Part shown: positions 1 to 5,863 of the stretch, piece by piece
How positions within the stretch are numbered: position 1 is the first letter of the stretch
Layout of the letters: the number at the start of each line of letters is the position of its first letter
DNA from: an uncultured Ruminococcus sp.
Lineage (GTDB): Bacteria; Bacillota_A; Clostridia; Oscillospirales; Ruminococcaceae
Assembly (NCBI GenBank): GCA_900315975.1
Contig: ONBA01000048.1
Coordinates: 1-11,649 of the forward strand
DNA: 11,649 nucleotides
Direction of reading: 5' to 3'
Notes under the pieces: model-generated
Told to the model about the DNA's origin: nothing
The model's database searches: none
What the model saw: the letters and a program-made list of their open reading frames with translations, nothing else
Made by a program: the position numbers and the translations under genes

Positions 1-149
1 TCCGGGTGCTGTTTTCACAGCGTTTCTTGTATCTCTATTTTACCATATTTACGCTGTTTTGTATAGTACTTGGCGGGTTCAGTTTTGCGGAATCAGGTTA
101 AACATAAAAATAGCCTCCAAATTAAGATATTGATAGCATAACGAAATAA
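1..149. other. Left-edge noncoding stretch, nothing recognised
   Basis: No ORF with a ribosome site, no tRNA-like fold and no clear promoter was seen on either strand here. The sequence is AT-rich and probably intergenic between the 269-571 gene and a neighbour outside the window. Confidence 0.4.
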
Positions 150-184
150 GGTGTATTTTCATACGGCAATGCCGAAAACACACC
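150..184 (-). terminator. Imperfect long hairpin, probable terminator of the 269-571 gene
   Basis: GGTGT (150-154) pairs with ACACC (180-184), TTTT (156-159) with AAAA (175-178), and CGGC (164-167) with GCCG (171-174) around a 3-base loop, with a CATA bulge on one side and an A/C mismatch. On the minus strand the hairpin lies about 85 bases past the stop of the membrane-protein gene and is followed by the T-rich TTATTTCGTT. The U-tract is not clean, so termination is plausible rather than certain. Confidence 0.4.
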
Positions 185-204
185 CTGCATTCCTGCAAAA
201 AGGC

Positions 205-242
205 ATAGTTGTCCCATAAGATCGACGTTTGGACATAACTAT
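205..242. repeat. Imperfect inverted repeat
   Basis: ATAGTTGTCC at 205-214 is matched in inverted orientation by GGACATAACTAT at 231-242, giving 10 paired positions with a two-base bulge around a 16-base loop. It sits immediately downstream of the stop codon of the minus-strand membrane protein gene, so it could be part of its 3' end structure. No T-run follows on either strand. Its function is unknown. Confidence 0.35.
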
Positions 243-268
243 CCCGTAGAAGATAATGCTGTCAGTAT

Positions 269-571
269 TTAATTCAGAAGCTCTGCTTTCAGAGAAATTA
301 GTGTTGTATGTTCCGTTTTGGTTTTAGTGAAAGAGCTTGCGGTCACAGCCAGAATAAGCATCGCGACCGCAAGATTTACGCCGCCAATAAACGCCGTACC
401 AAGCGCGTTCAGAGCATTATGGCACTCCGCAAGCTCCATGCAGACGGAGCAGTCCTCACCGGTACAATCATGATCTGCGTGAGTTATAATAAAACAAGAT
501 GAGCCAAAAATGACAAAGCTGAATACTATAAGGACTATCCATGAGACAACTCTTTTTTTGCTGTTTGTCAT
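269..571 (-). CDS. Small membrane protein with His/Cys-rich loop, Fur-type control
   Basis: A 100-residue protein. Residues about 8-29 and 58-78 are hydrophobic and long enough to be two membrane helices. The loop between them holds H31, H34, C36, C41, C44, C50 and H51 in a HADHDCTGEDCSVC context, which suggests metal binding outside the membrane. I recall similar small Cys/His-loop membrane proteins beside metal-transport genes in clostridia, but I cannot name a family with confidence. The chosen ATG at 571 follows GAGGTGA with five bases between; an upstream in-frame TTG at 595 would place that ribosome site inside the coding region. It is monocistronic in this window. The promoter and Fur-like operator just upstream strongly suggest repression by iron or a related metal. 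The link to metal physiology is inference. Confidence 0.75.
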   Translation of the reverse strand: MTNSKKRVVSWIVLIVFSFVIFGSSCFIITHADHDCTGEDCSVCMELAECHNALNALGTAFIGGVNLAVAMLILAVTASSFTKTKTEHTTLISLKAELLN

Positions 572-609
572 TGTATTCACCTCATCTGTTCTCAAATCAG
601 CGCGAAACT

Positions 610-628
610 AAAAATGATTATCATTATC
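610..628 (-). promoter_or_regulatory. Fur box overlapping the transcription start of the membrane protein gene
   Basis: On the minus strand this reads GATAATGATAATCATT followed by TTT, which matches the classical 19-base Fur consensus at 17 positions. It also fits the 7-1-7 form (TGATAAT-G-ATAATCA, one mismatch). It starts eight bases after the -10 hexamer, so a bound repressor would cover the start point. A PerR or Zur site is possible, but the TGATAAT half-site is the Fur form. Confidence 0.8.
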
Positions 629-636
629 AGTTTTAT

Positions 637-665
637 ATTATATTCACAAGTTCGCAATGTGTCAA
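637..665 (-). promoter_or_regulatory. Consensus sigma-A promoter for the 269-571 gene
   Basis: TTGACA at 665-660 and TATAAT at 642-637 are separated by exactly 17 bases. Both hexamers are perfect. The expected start point is near 630, at the upstream edge of the Fur box. Confidence 0.85.
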
Positions 666-857
666 TATCATGATTGCTTTTTCTGCATATTAAACAAAAG
701 GACAATAATTCGCGATATATATAATAGTGCTTTTGAATATAACCTGAGATATTTTTATTATACGTTCACAGAAACGAGGACCGCAGCCTTGACGTTCCAC
801 TTGAATTCAACGGAGACTTCCATGATTCGAGCACAGTGCCCTTTGAGATCAATGGCT
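666..857. other. Intergenic stretch with a possible decayed plus-strand coding fragment
   Basis: No complete gene was found. In the plus frame that begins after a TAA at 740-742, an open stretch of 38 codons runs from 743 to a TAA at 857-859. It translates to an acidic, protein-like tail ending ...EFNGDFHDSSTVPFEING. It has no convincing start codon or ribosome site, so it may be the 3' remnant of a lost gene, or chance. The other plus-strand ORF here (657-893) overlaps the minus-strand promoter and looks like noise. Confidence 0.25.
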
Positions 858-890
858 AAAACAATTATAGCCACAGGAAGACCTGCGGCT
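858..890 (-). terminator. Probable terminator of the gamma-glutamyl ligase operon
   Basis: AGCCACAGG (869-877) and CCTGCGGCT (882-890) form a 9-bp stem with one G-T pair and a 4-base loop. On the minus strand it is followed by ATAATTGTTTT, a T-rich but interrupted tract. It lies 55 bases beyond the stop codon of the last gene of the operon (946), the expected position. Confidence 0.55.
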
Positions 891-945
891 TAATAGGTTG
901 CGGGTGAAGAAACAGTAATGCCCGCTCTGAAATAGTTGTTATCGG

Positions 946-1236
946 TTATAATTCGGAATAATACCTGAGGAATTCTTCTGTACAGTCAGCTTTCGGCATA
1001 GGTGCGGACTGCCACACAAGTTCGCCCTCGCATTCAAGGCTGAGTACATAGCCGTCGCACTGGTTCCAACCGTATAAAAGGTAATCTCTGCCGTTATGTG
1101 AAAAGCTCAGCTCATCGTCCGAAATAACGGCTTTTCTAAGCTCATTTGCACTCATAGTTCTGCTCCGTAAATCTTTCAGTTTTTTAAAATGGACTACTCT
1201 GAACTGCCCGTTCGTAATGTCAAAGACTGCATTCAC
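946..1236 (-). CDS. Unknown 96-residue protein, last gene of the gamma-glutamyl ligase operon
   Basis: I do not recognise a family. The predicted protein has no signal peptide or membrane helix. It reads as a small soluble alpha/beta protein with a start strand (AVFDITNGQFRVVHF), a charged middle and a C-terminal half rich in W, Y and G (YLLYGWNQCDGYVLSLE). The start is uncertain. GTG at 1236 lies one base after the TGA of the amidotransferase gene, so it would need translational coupling, and the GAGGTG there is itself the start codon. An in-frame ATG at 1155, preceded by GGAG with a 7-base gap, would give 69 residues. The first 27 residues look protein-like, which favours the longer form. 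Its position suggests a role linked to the amidotransferase or the ligases, but nothing in the sequence names it. Confidence 0.6.
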   Translation of the reverse strand: MNAVFDITNGQFRVVHFKKLKDLRSRTMSANELRKAVISDDELSFSHNGRDYLLYGWNQCDGYVLSLECEGELVWQSAPMPKADCTEEFLRYYSEL

Positions 1237-1237
1237 C

Positions 1238-1996
1238 TCATAAATACATTGCGTCCATAGCCGTGATATACTCTAAAGTCGGTACAAAAGTACCCTTGTG
1301 ACGGTCTCCGCGGTAGACCTCCCGACCGTGCTTGTAGGCGATGACCTGTGCCATTGGAAACGGTATCCACACTCCGTCATCAAGTGGCTTTGTAGCGAAG
1401 ACAATGCCGCTTTCAAGACGCTTGAAGCAAAGTGTATTTTTCAGATTTTTGTGTACATAGAGCATATCGCCGTCGTATATCATCAGATTCAGCTTGTTTC
1501 GCGGAGCATTCTCAACTATGAAATGATTGACTATCTCAAAGCGTTCATGCTCCTTGGGAACAGCTCGTGAGATATGCTCGTTCATATGGTCGAGCAGCGA
1601 TAAGAAGAACCTTTCAGAGTCCGTATCGCCTGCCTGAGCAGCAGCATATCGGTGATTATGCCTGCTGTTGAAGATAGTCCCATTATGTATGAGCGTCCAT
1701 TCTCTGCCTGAGATATCCCTGCCTGTGAACGGGTGGCAGTTGTTTTCATTTATAGAACCTACGGTGGCAAATCTTATATGTGCGAGAAGATTTTTCTGCG
1801 GAGCAAGACTATCTATCATATCGCCGAGAAAAGAGCTTTCAGCGGCGCAGACAGGCTCTTTCAGAATGACTCTGCCGCTGTTTTCGTACATCATTCCCCA
1901 ACCGTGAGGATTGCTTCTGCTGTGAGCAAAAAAGGTACGCAGATAGTCTGATATATCCGTATTCTTTTCAGAAGTGAAGCCCAGAAGCTCGCACAT
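1238..1996 (-). CDS. Class II glutamine amidotransferase family protein (EgtC/YafJ-like)
   Basis: 252 residues, the whole length being an N-terminal-nucleophile (Ntn) glutaminase domain with no synthetase domain attached. Cys2 follows the initiator Met and would be the nucleophile after Met removal. Other landmarks are HGWG (31-34), HIRFAT (73-78, Arg75 expected to hold the substrate carboxylate), NCHPF (86-90), HNG (104-106) and GDTDSE (123-128). Stand-alone members include YafJ and EgtC; EgtC removes a gamma-glutamyl group in ergothioneine synthesis. With two gamma-glutamylcysteine ligases directly upstream, a gamma-glutamyl hydrolase or transfer role is a reasonable inference. No EgtB or EgtD homologue is in the window, so ergothioneine itself is not supported. 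The start at 1996 follows GGCGGTGA with a short gap and lies 20 bases after the preceding stop. Confidence 0.88.
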   Translation of the reverse strand: MCELLGFTSEKNTDISDYLRTFFAHSRSNPHGWGMMYENSGRVILKEPVCAAESSFLGDMIDSLAPQKNLLAHIRFATVGSINENNCHPFTGRDISGREWTLIHNGTIFNSRHNHRYAAAQAGDTDSERFFLSLLDHMNEHISRAVPKEHERFEIVNHFIVENAPRNKLNLMIYDGDMLYVHKNLKNTLCFKRLESGIVFATKPLDDGVWIPFPMAQVIAYKHGREVYRGDRHKGTFVPTLEYITAMDAMYL

Positions 1997-2016
1997 TTAT
2001 GTCACCGCCTTTCCAT

Positions 2017-3162
2017 TCATAATGCATAATTCAGAATCGTCTTGCTGAAACAGGCATTGCTGGTTATTTTATTCTTTTCAAACGCAATTACTTCAAGTGC
2101 CTTTTCGTTATCCGAAAAAAGCTTTTCCATTTCTTCGATGATCTCTGTTCCGCGCTCTAAAAGCTTTGTATCGGGTTCAAGCAAAGCTGCATTTTTATGA
2201 TCGCGCACTGCCTTTTCCTGCAGCTCCGGAGTGAAGTCAAAATCGGGCTGCGAGAGCAGATAAAGAATAAGCAGATGAGCAAATTCAAGGTCTCTTCCGT
2301 CTATACCGAGAGATGCAGAGGGATTGAGGTCGAACATTCTCAGTTCGATATGATCAACGCCGTTTGCCGCAAGATTTTCAAGACTGTTCACGTCCTTTGG
2401 TTTAAGACGTATGGGCAGATAAAGCTCGCTTGCGGAGTACAGCGAACCCGTCACAATATGCTTCTTGATACTGCCTGTGAATGTCTTTAAGCTCCTGTGG
2501 TCGAGTATGGGCAGGGATTTGTTCCAGTAGCCGCGTTTGCTGTTCCGCAGGGACGAATATTCACTCATAATTATACCGCTTTTTCCGTCCTTGTCAAGTG
2601 AAGCGTCATAATACGGGCTCGATGCGGTCAGAAGCACAAGCAGACAGCTATGCACCATGAGCTGCTTGTAAAGCCTGAGATAAAGCTCGTCGCGGAAGCT
2701 GTGAAAGTCCTCATTATCTGTATTAAGTTCACGGAGAAATTCCTCTGCAAATGAGAAATTGAAATGGATTCCCGAGAAAAGCATAAGCTTTTTTCCGTAT
2801 TTCTGCTGCAGCACTTCACGGTAGGCACGCTTTGAGGAATGGTCTCCTGTGAAGTCTGCAATTGGTATATCGTCCTCGCTGTCAAAGTGGGGCGGATTAC
2901 TGTACAGCCATATGCTCTCACCGTTTTTGGCAAGCTCCTCACGGGTTGTTTTATCGAGCACCGCAAGGGCTTCAATAGCCTCATCAACGCTGTGACAGAC
3001 AGGAGTTACAAGCTCCACCTGATTCTCGCAGAAATCCCTTGTGATATGCTCGTCATTGCCGAAAGGGTGAGGAGTCTGAGCGAGTCTGCCCTGACCGTCC
3101 ACACGGAGAGTTTCACGTTCAATGCCGAATTTTCCACTGTAGTAATATTTGCTTGTGGTCAT
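2017..3162 (-). CDS. gshA: Glutamate-cysteine ligase, E. coli GshA-type
   Basis: 381 residues related to the E. coli-type gamma-glutamylcysteine synthetase family and to the N-terminal module of fused GshAB. It would join the side-chain carboxyl of glutamate to cysteine using ATP. Visible motifs are GIERETLR (13-20), DFCENQVELVT (43-53), SGIHFNFSF (130-138), LRNSKRGYWNK (205-215) and HIELRMFDLNP (271-281), which correspond to the metal-, ATP- and substrate-binding segments of the family. It is shorter than E. coli GshA (about 518 residues) and has no ATP-grasp GshB domain, so any product would stop at the gamma-glutamyl dipeptide unless another enzyme takes over. ATG at 3162 has a ribosome site, GAGGTG, fused to the stop codon of the upstream ligase, with a 9-base intergenic gap. 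The acceptor amino acid is not proven to be cysteine. Confidence 0.88.
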   Translation of the reverse strand: MTTSKYYYSGKFGIERETLRVDGQGRLAQTPHPFGNDEHITRDFCENQVELVTPVCHSVDEAIEALAVLDKTTREELAKNGESIWLYSNPPHFDSEDDIPIADFTGDHSSKRAYREVLQQKYGKKLMLFSGIHFNFSFAEEFLRELNTDNEDFHSFRDELYLRLYKQLMVHSCLLVLLTASSPYYDASLDKDGKSGIIMSEYSSLRNSKRGYWNKSLPILDHRSLKTFTGSIKKHIVTGSLYSASELYLPIRLKPKDVNSLENLAANGVDHIELRMFDLNPSASLGIDGRDLEFAHLLILYLLSQPDFDFTPELQEKAVRDHKNAALLEPDTKLLERGTEIIEEMEKLFSDNEKALEVIAFEKNKITSNACFSKTILNYAL

Positions 3163-3171
3163 ATTTTCACC

Positions 3172-4554
3172 TCATATAGCAGCGTACTGCTCAATGTAGT
3201 TTATCATGGGGATACCGTTATTTATTCCGTCAAGCATAGTTCTGGCAGGATTTGTATGTCTTTGCGCTCTTTCATACAGCGGAACGAGTAGTATTTCCTC
3301 ACCGAGCTTTCGCTGTTTCAGTCCCTCTGATGAAAGATCGAGTATGCTTATAAGCTGCTTTTCTATCCTGTTTTCGTCAATGAAATATGGCTGACTGCGC
3401 TTTGACAGCAGCTTTTGAAGTTCTAAGGCATTGAAGCCGTGAGAATATATCACGTCGTCGTTTTCAAGCAGTTCCTTCAGCTCATGCAGCTTTTCCTTCA
3501 GACCTGTGTGGAACGCCGCAACTGTCAGAGCCTCCGAGAGCGGCTGACAGCAGGAGCTTCTGTATTCGATAGTTCCCCTGAATGTAAGGTCCTCGAATTT
3601 GAATGTACGCAGATATTCAAGGTCGGAAATTTCAGGCGCAAAGCTTATCTTCTGATACTTTTCGCCGTCGAAGTATTCGCCCTCAACAGAGTCACGGGAA
3701 AAGAACTCATCTAAAGTGAGAGGCGTGAAATCAATGTATCTGCCATCACGCATGGTGCAGTAAATGGACTGCGTTCCAATATAGTCAATAAGCTCGTCTA
3801 TGCTCGACACCTTTTTGCCGAACATTCCGACATTATGGGGATTATAGCCCTGCATACTGTGCTCCCACAGCATATTCCTCACACACAGGAATTCGGGATA
3901 ATCGGAGAGATATGAATTTGCAAACAGCAGAGCCTTGTATGGCTCAAGCAGACCGAAAACGTTGATAACATCTGTGAGCTCCTCATATCTCACATCAAGC
4001 TGCACCTGCGAAGCACTTGTAAAGGTTCCAAAATCCGGACGTTCATGGAAGCGCATCGCCACTTCATTCTTGTGCTGCGGATAAGAGTGCAGGTAATGAT
4101 AAAGCATACGGTAGCGCTCATTCTGGATAGGCTGATTGTGGTTTATATCCGCATTGGGATTAACGCCCATACCTGTAATAGTATAGCCGTGCTTTGCAAA
4201 TTCAGCATTGAGAAAGCGGCAGTATCGCTCAAATCTGTCCTTTATTTCAAAAAGACCAACTGCCTTACCGAAGGATAATTCAAGATTTGAATAACAGCAG
4301 TCAAAGGACAGTATATCACCTGTCTGCTCATGCTTCGCAGAGGTTATATTGCCGTCAGTGTCACTGCCTGATGCGATGAAACCGAAGTGTCTGATGAAGC
4401 TTTCGGCAGTCTTAATGGAAACAGCTTCGTCAACAGGCTGTCCGCTGAGGTTTACTACAGGCATTTCTATTTCCACGCCGATATAGTCAGGACGTTCTTT
4501 TGTAGTTGGTACTATGTATTTGTCATATATTGCTTTTCTGATTGTTTCGTTCAT
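3172..4554 (-). CDS. GCS2-family glutamate-cysteine ligase
   Basis: 460 residues of the GCS2 superfamily, resembling the plant/proteobacterial form. It is a different lineage from the ligase encoded directly downstream. Landmarks: GVEIEM (26-31) and SNLELSFG (89-96), which carry the acidic metal-binding residues; TFTSASQVQLDV (177-188); and RGTIEYRSSCCQP (326-338), the conserved C-terminal substrate region. The expected reaction is ATP-dependent formation of gamma-glutamylcysteine or a gamma-glutamyl analogue. ATG at 4554 was chosen because GAGGTG lies six bases upstream; the longer GTG start at 4563 would be inside that site. The ribosome site overlaps the TGA of the ACT-domain gene, so translation is probably coupled. 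Family membership is well supported; the acceptor and the reason for two ligases in one operon are unknown. Confidence 0.87.
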   Translation of the reverse strand: MNETIRKAIYDKYIVPTTKERPDYIGVEIEMPVVNLSGQPVDEAVSIKTAESFIRHFGFIASGSDTDGNITSAKHEQTGDILSFDCCYSNLELSFGKAVGLFEIKDRFERYCRFLNAEFAKHGYTITGMGVNPNADINHNQPIQNERYRMLYHYLHSYPQHKNEVAMRFHERPDFGTFTSASQVQLDVRYEELTDVINVFGLLEPYKALLFANSYLSDYPEFLCVRNMLWEHSMQGYNPHNVGMFGKKVSSIDELIDYIGTQSIYCTMRDGRYIDFTPLTLDEFFSRDSVEGEYFDGEKYQKISFAPEISDLEYLRTFKFEDLTFRGTIEYRSSCCQPLSEALTVAAFHTGLKEKLHELKELLENDDVIYSHGFNALELQKLLSKRSQPYFIDENRIEKQLISILDLSSEGLKQRKLGEEILLVPLYERAQRHTNPARTMLDGINNGIPMINYIEQYAAI

Positions 4555-4564
4555 TGCTATCACC

Positions 4565-4810
4565 TCACAGATCGGTTATTATTACCTGTCTGACATTTTT
4601 TATCCTGCGAAGTCTGCGTGAAACAGTTTCATCTTCTGAAGTAGTCTCAAAGTGGATATCGGCAGTAAAATGTGAAACGAGGTTATTCTTTTCGTCTGTC
4701 ACTACATTGGCTGTATGGGTTACAATGTTACCGTTAAGGCGCCTGATGACGTTGGAAATCTCGCCTACAAGCCCTATTCTGTCGAGAGAAATCACTTCTA
4801 TCCTTTTCAT
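4565..4810 (-). CDS. Stand-alone ACT-domain regulatory protein
   Basis: 81 residues forming a single ACT domain: strand MKRIEVISLDRIGLVGEI, helix SNVIRRLNGN, strand IVTHTANVVTD and a final strand VRQVIITDL. The DRIGLVGEI segment is the turn that usually forms the amino-acid-binding interface in ACT dimers. No catalytic domain is attached. As the first gene of the gamma-glutamyl ligase operon it is a natural candidate for an amino-acid sensor acting on the ligases or on the pathway; that is inference from context. The ATG at 4810 has AGGAG seven bases upstream, and this ribosome site begins only two bases after the U-tract of the attenuator. Confidence 0.85.
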   Translation of the reverse strand: MKRIEVISLDRIGLVGEISNVIRRLNGNIVTHTANVVTDEKNNLVSHFTADIHFETTSEDETVSRRLRRIKNVRQVIITDL

Positions 4811-4824
4811 ATTATCACTCCTGT

Positions 4825-4854
4825 AAAAAAAATAGTCTGCCTCCGCGGCAGACT
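4825..4854 (-). terminator. Attenuator terminator in the leader of the gamma-glutamyl ligase operon
   Basis: An 8-bp perfect stem, AGTCTGCC with GGCAGACT, around a 5-base loop, is followed on the minus strand by A and eight Ts (4832-4825). It lies between the leader peptide stop (4878) and the ribosome site of the first structural gene. The segment CGCGGAG (4847-4841 on the minus strand, loop plus one base of each arm) is exactly complementary to CTCCGCG at 4899-4893 inside the leader ORF. The CTGCCT at 4870-4865 can pair with AGGCAG in the 3' arm. These are candidate antiterminator pairings. The arrangement fits ribosome-controlled attenuation. Confidence 0.8.
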
Positions 4855-4877
4855 GTCAGTTTACAGGCAGGAAAAGC

Positions 4878-4943
4878 CTATGATACAGTAAGCGCGGAGC
4901 TTGCTATTATACACATATTCATTTTACGCATATATACCTGCAT
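4878..4943 (-). CDS. Leader peptide for transcription attenuation
   Basis: A 21-codon ORF beginning MQVYMRKMNMC and ending at TAG. It has a strong ribosome site, GGAGGTG, six bases before the ATG. It starts roughly 35 bases downstream of the predicted transcription start and precedes a rho-independent terminator. Four Met codons (1, 5, 8, 10) and Cys11 lie in the first half, and codons 15-17 contain the CTCCGCG that can pair with the terminator. If ribosomes stall at the Met/Cys cluster, CTCCGCG stays free to open the terminator; if they run on to the stop they cover it. That would induce the operon when charged tRNA-Met or tRNA-Cys is scarce. The Met/Cys density is modest compared with classical his or trp leaders, so the sensed amino acid is inferred. 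Confidence 0.7.
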   Translation of the reverse strand: MQVYMRKMNMCIIASSALTVS

Positions 4944-4985
4944 AACAAGCACCTCCATCAATTCATACTGATTTGCTATGTTAAT

Positions 4986-5014
4986 ATTATACTATAATAT
5001 GCACACTTTGTCAA
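4986..5014 (-). promoter_or_regulatory. Promoter of the gamma-glutamyl ligase operon
   Basis: Perfect TTGACA (5014-5009) and TATAAT (4991-4986) with a 17-base spacer. Transcription is expected to start near 4979, giving a leader of about 170 bases that holds the leader peptide and attenuator. The -35 elements of this and the divergent tcdA-like promoter are only 22 bases apart. Confidence 0.87.
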
Positions 5015-5036
5015 TAGGATTTCTGTGAATTCGTTA

Positions 5037-5065
5037 TTGACATTTACTCTAAACAGCTATATAAT
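5037..5065 (+). promoter_or_regulatory. Promoter of the tcdA-like gene
   Basis: Perfect TTGACA (5037-5042) and TATAAT (5060-5065) with a 17-base spacer, about 43 bases upstream of the ATG at 5108. It is back to back with the minus-strand operon promoter. No operator-like inverted repeat was seen between the two. Confidence 0.87.
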
Positions 5066-5107
5066 CATATTATAACTACAAAAATACTATGTTAACAGGT
5101 GAGAAAA

Positions 5108-5863
5108 ATGCTTAATCAGTTTTCAAGAACACAGCTATTATTGGGCAAGGACGGAATGAGCAAGCTCGCAGATGCCCGTGTCGCGGTATTCGGTATCGGC
5201 GGCGTAGGCGGATACGTCTGCGAAGCTCTTGTCCGCAGCGGAGTATATAAATTTGACCTTATCGACGACGACAAGGTCTGTCTTACCAACCTTAACCGTC
5301 AGATAATAGCCACGCGGAAAACCGTCGGCAAATACAAAGCCGAGGTCATGGCTGAGCGCATGAGGGAGATAAATCCCGATGTGGATATCCGCATACACAA
5401 GTGCTTTTTTCTGCCTGAGAATGAAAATGAGTTCCCGTTTGAGGAGTTCGATTATATAGTTGACGCGGTCGATACCGTTACTGCTAAACTGGCTCTCGTT
5501 ATGAAGGCGCAGGAGCTTCATATCCCGATAATCAGCAGTATGGGCGCAGGCAATAAGCTCGATCCTACGGCGTTCCGTGTTGCTGATATTTACAAGACCA
5601 GGGTATGTCCACTTGCAAAGGTAATGCGTATCGAATGCCGCAAGCGCAGGGTGAAAAAGCTGAAGGTCGTGTATTCTGAGGAGCAGCCTACACGTCCCAT
5701 AGAGGATATGTCCATATCCTGCCGTACACACTGTATCTGTACTCCGGGTGCTCAGCACAAATGCACTGAACGCCGTGATATCCCGGGCAGTACAGCCTTT
5801 GTGCCGTCGGTTGTGGGACTTATCATTGCCGGGGAGGTAGTAAAAGATATATGCAGGGGTTAA
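5108..5863 (+). CDS. tcdA: tRNA threonylcarbamoyladenosine dehydratase (TcdA/CsdL family)
   Basis: 251 residues of the E1-like ThiF/MoeB/HesA superfamily. TcdA uses ATP to cyclise the t6A base at position 37 of ANN-decoding tRNAs. The Rossmann nucleotide-binding loop GIGGVGG is at 29-35, the acidic IDDDKV segment at 52-57 and TNLNRQ at 60-65. VDAVD (118-122), SSMGAGNKLDP (143-153) and the C-terminal GSTAFVPSVVGLIIAGEVV (227-245) are characteristic. The opening MLNQFSRTQLLLG is the usual start of the family and fits ATG 5108, which follows AGGTGAG by four bases; a GTG at 5099 lies inside that site. Seven Cys cluster in 167-219 (C167, C177, C205, C209, C211, C219), and I cannot say whether they bind metal. 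The 3' end overlaps the acetyltransferase gene by 13 bases. Confidence 0.9.
   Translation: MLNQFSRTQLLLGKDGMSKLADARVAVFGIGGVGGYVCEALVRSGVYKFDLIDDDKVCLTNLNRQIIATRKTVGKYKAEVMAERMREINPDVDIRIHKCFFLPENENEFPFEEFDYIVDAVDTVTAKLALVMKAQELHIPIISSMGAGNKLDPTAFRVADIYKTRVCPLAKVMRIECRKRRVKKLKVVYSEEQPTRPIEDMSISCRTHCICTPGAQHKCTERRDIPGSTAFVPSVVGLIIAGEVVKDICRG

Noticed and set aside
205..242. Inverted repeat as the end of an insertion sequence
   Set aside because: No transposase, partner end or target duplication is visible; kept only as an unexplained repeat.
657..893. Plus-strand ORF of 78 codons left of the ligase operon
   Set aside because: Starts inside the minus-strand promoter of the membrane protein gene, has no ribosome site and overlaps the operon terminator; composition is not gene-like.
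2839..3291. Plus-strand ORF of 150 codons
   Set aside because: Antisense to two well-supported ligase genes, no ribosome site and no recognisable domain.
1238..4554. Ergothioneine biosynthesis cluster
   Set aside because: The ligase and EgtC-like proteins are suggestive, but no EgtB sulfoxide synthase or EgtD methyltransferase is present in the window.
5138..5758. Minus-strand ORF of 206 codons antisense to the tcdA-like gene
   Set aside because: The plus strand has a clear E1-like protein with promoter and ribosome site; the antisense frame lacks both.
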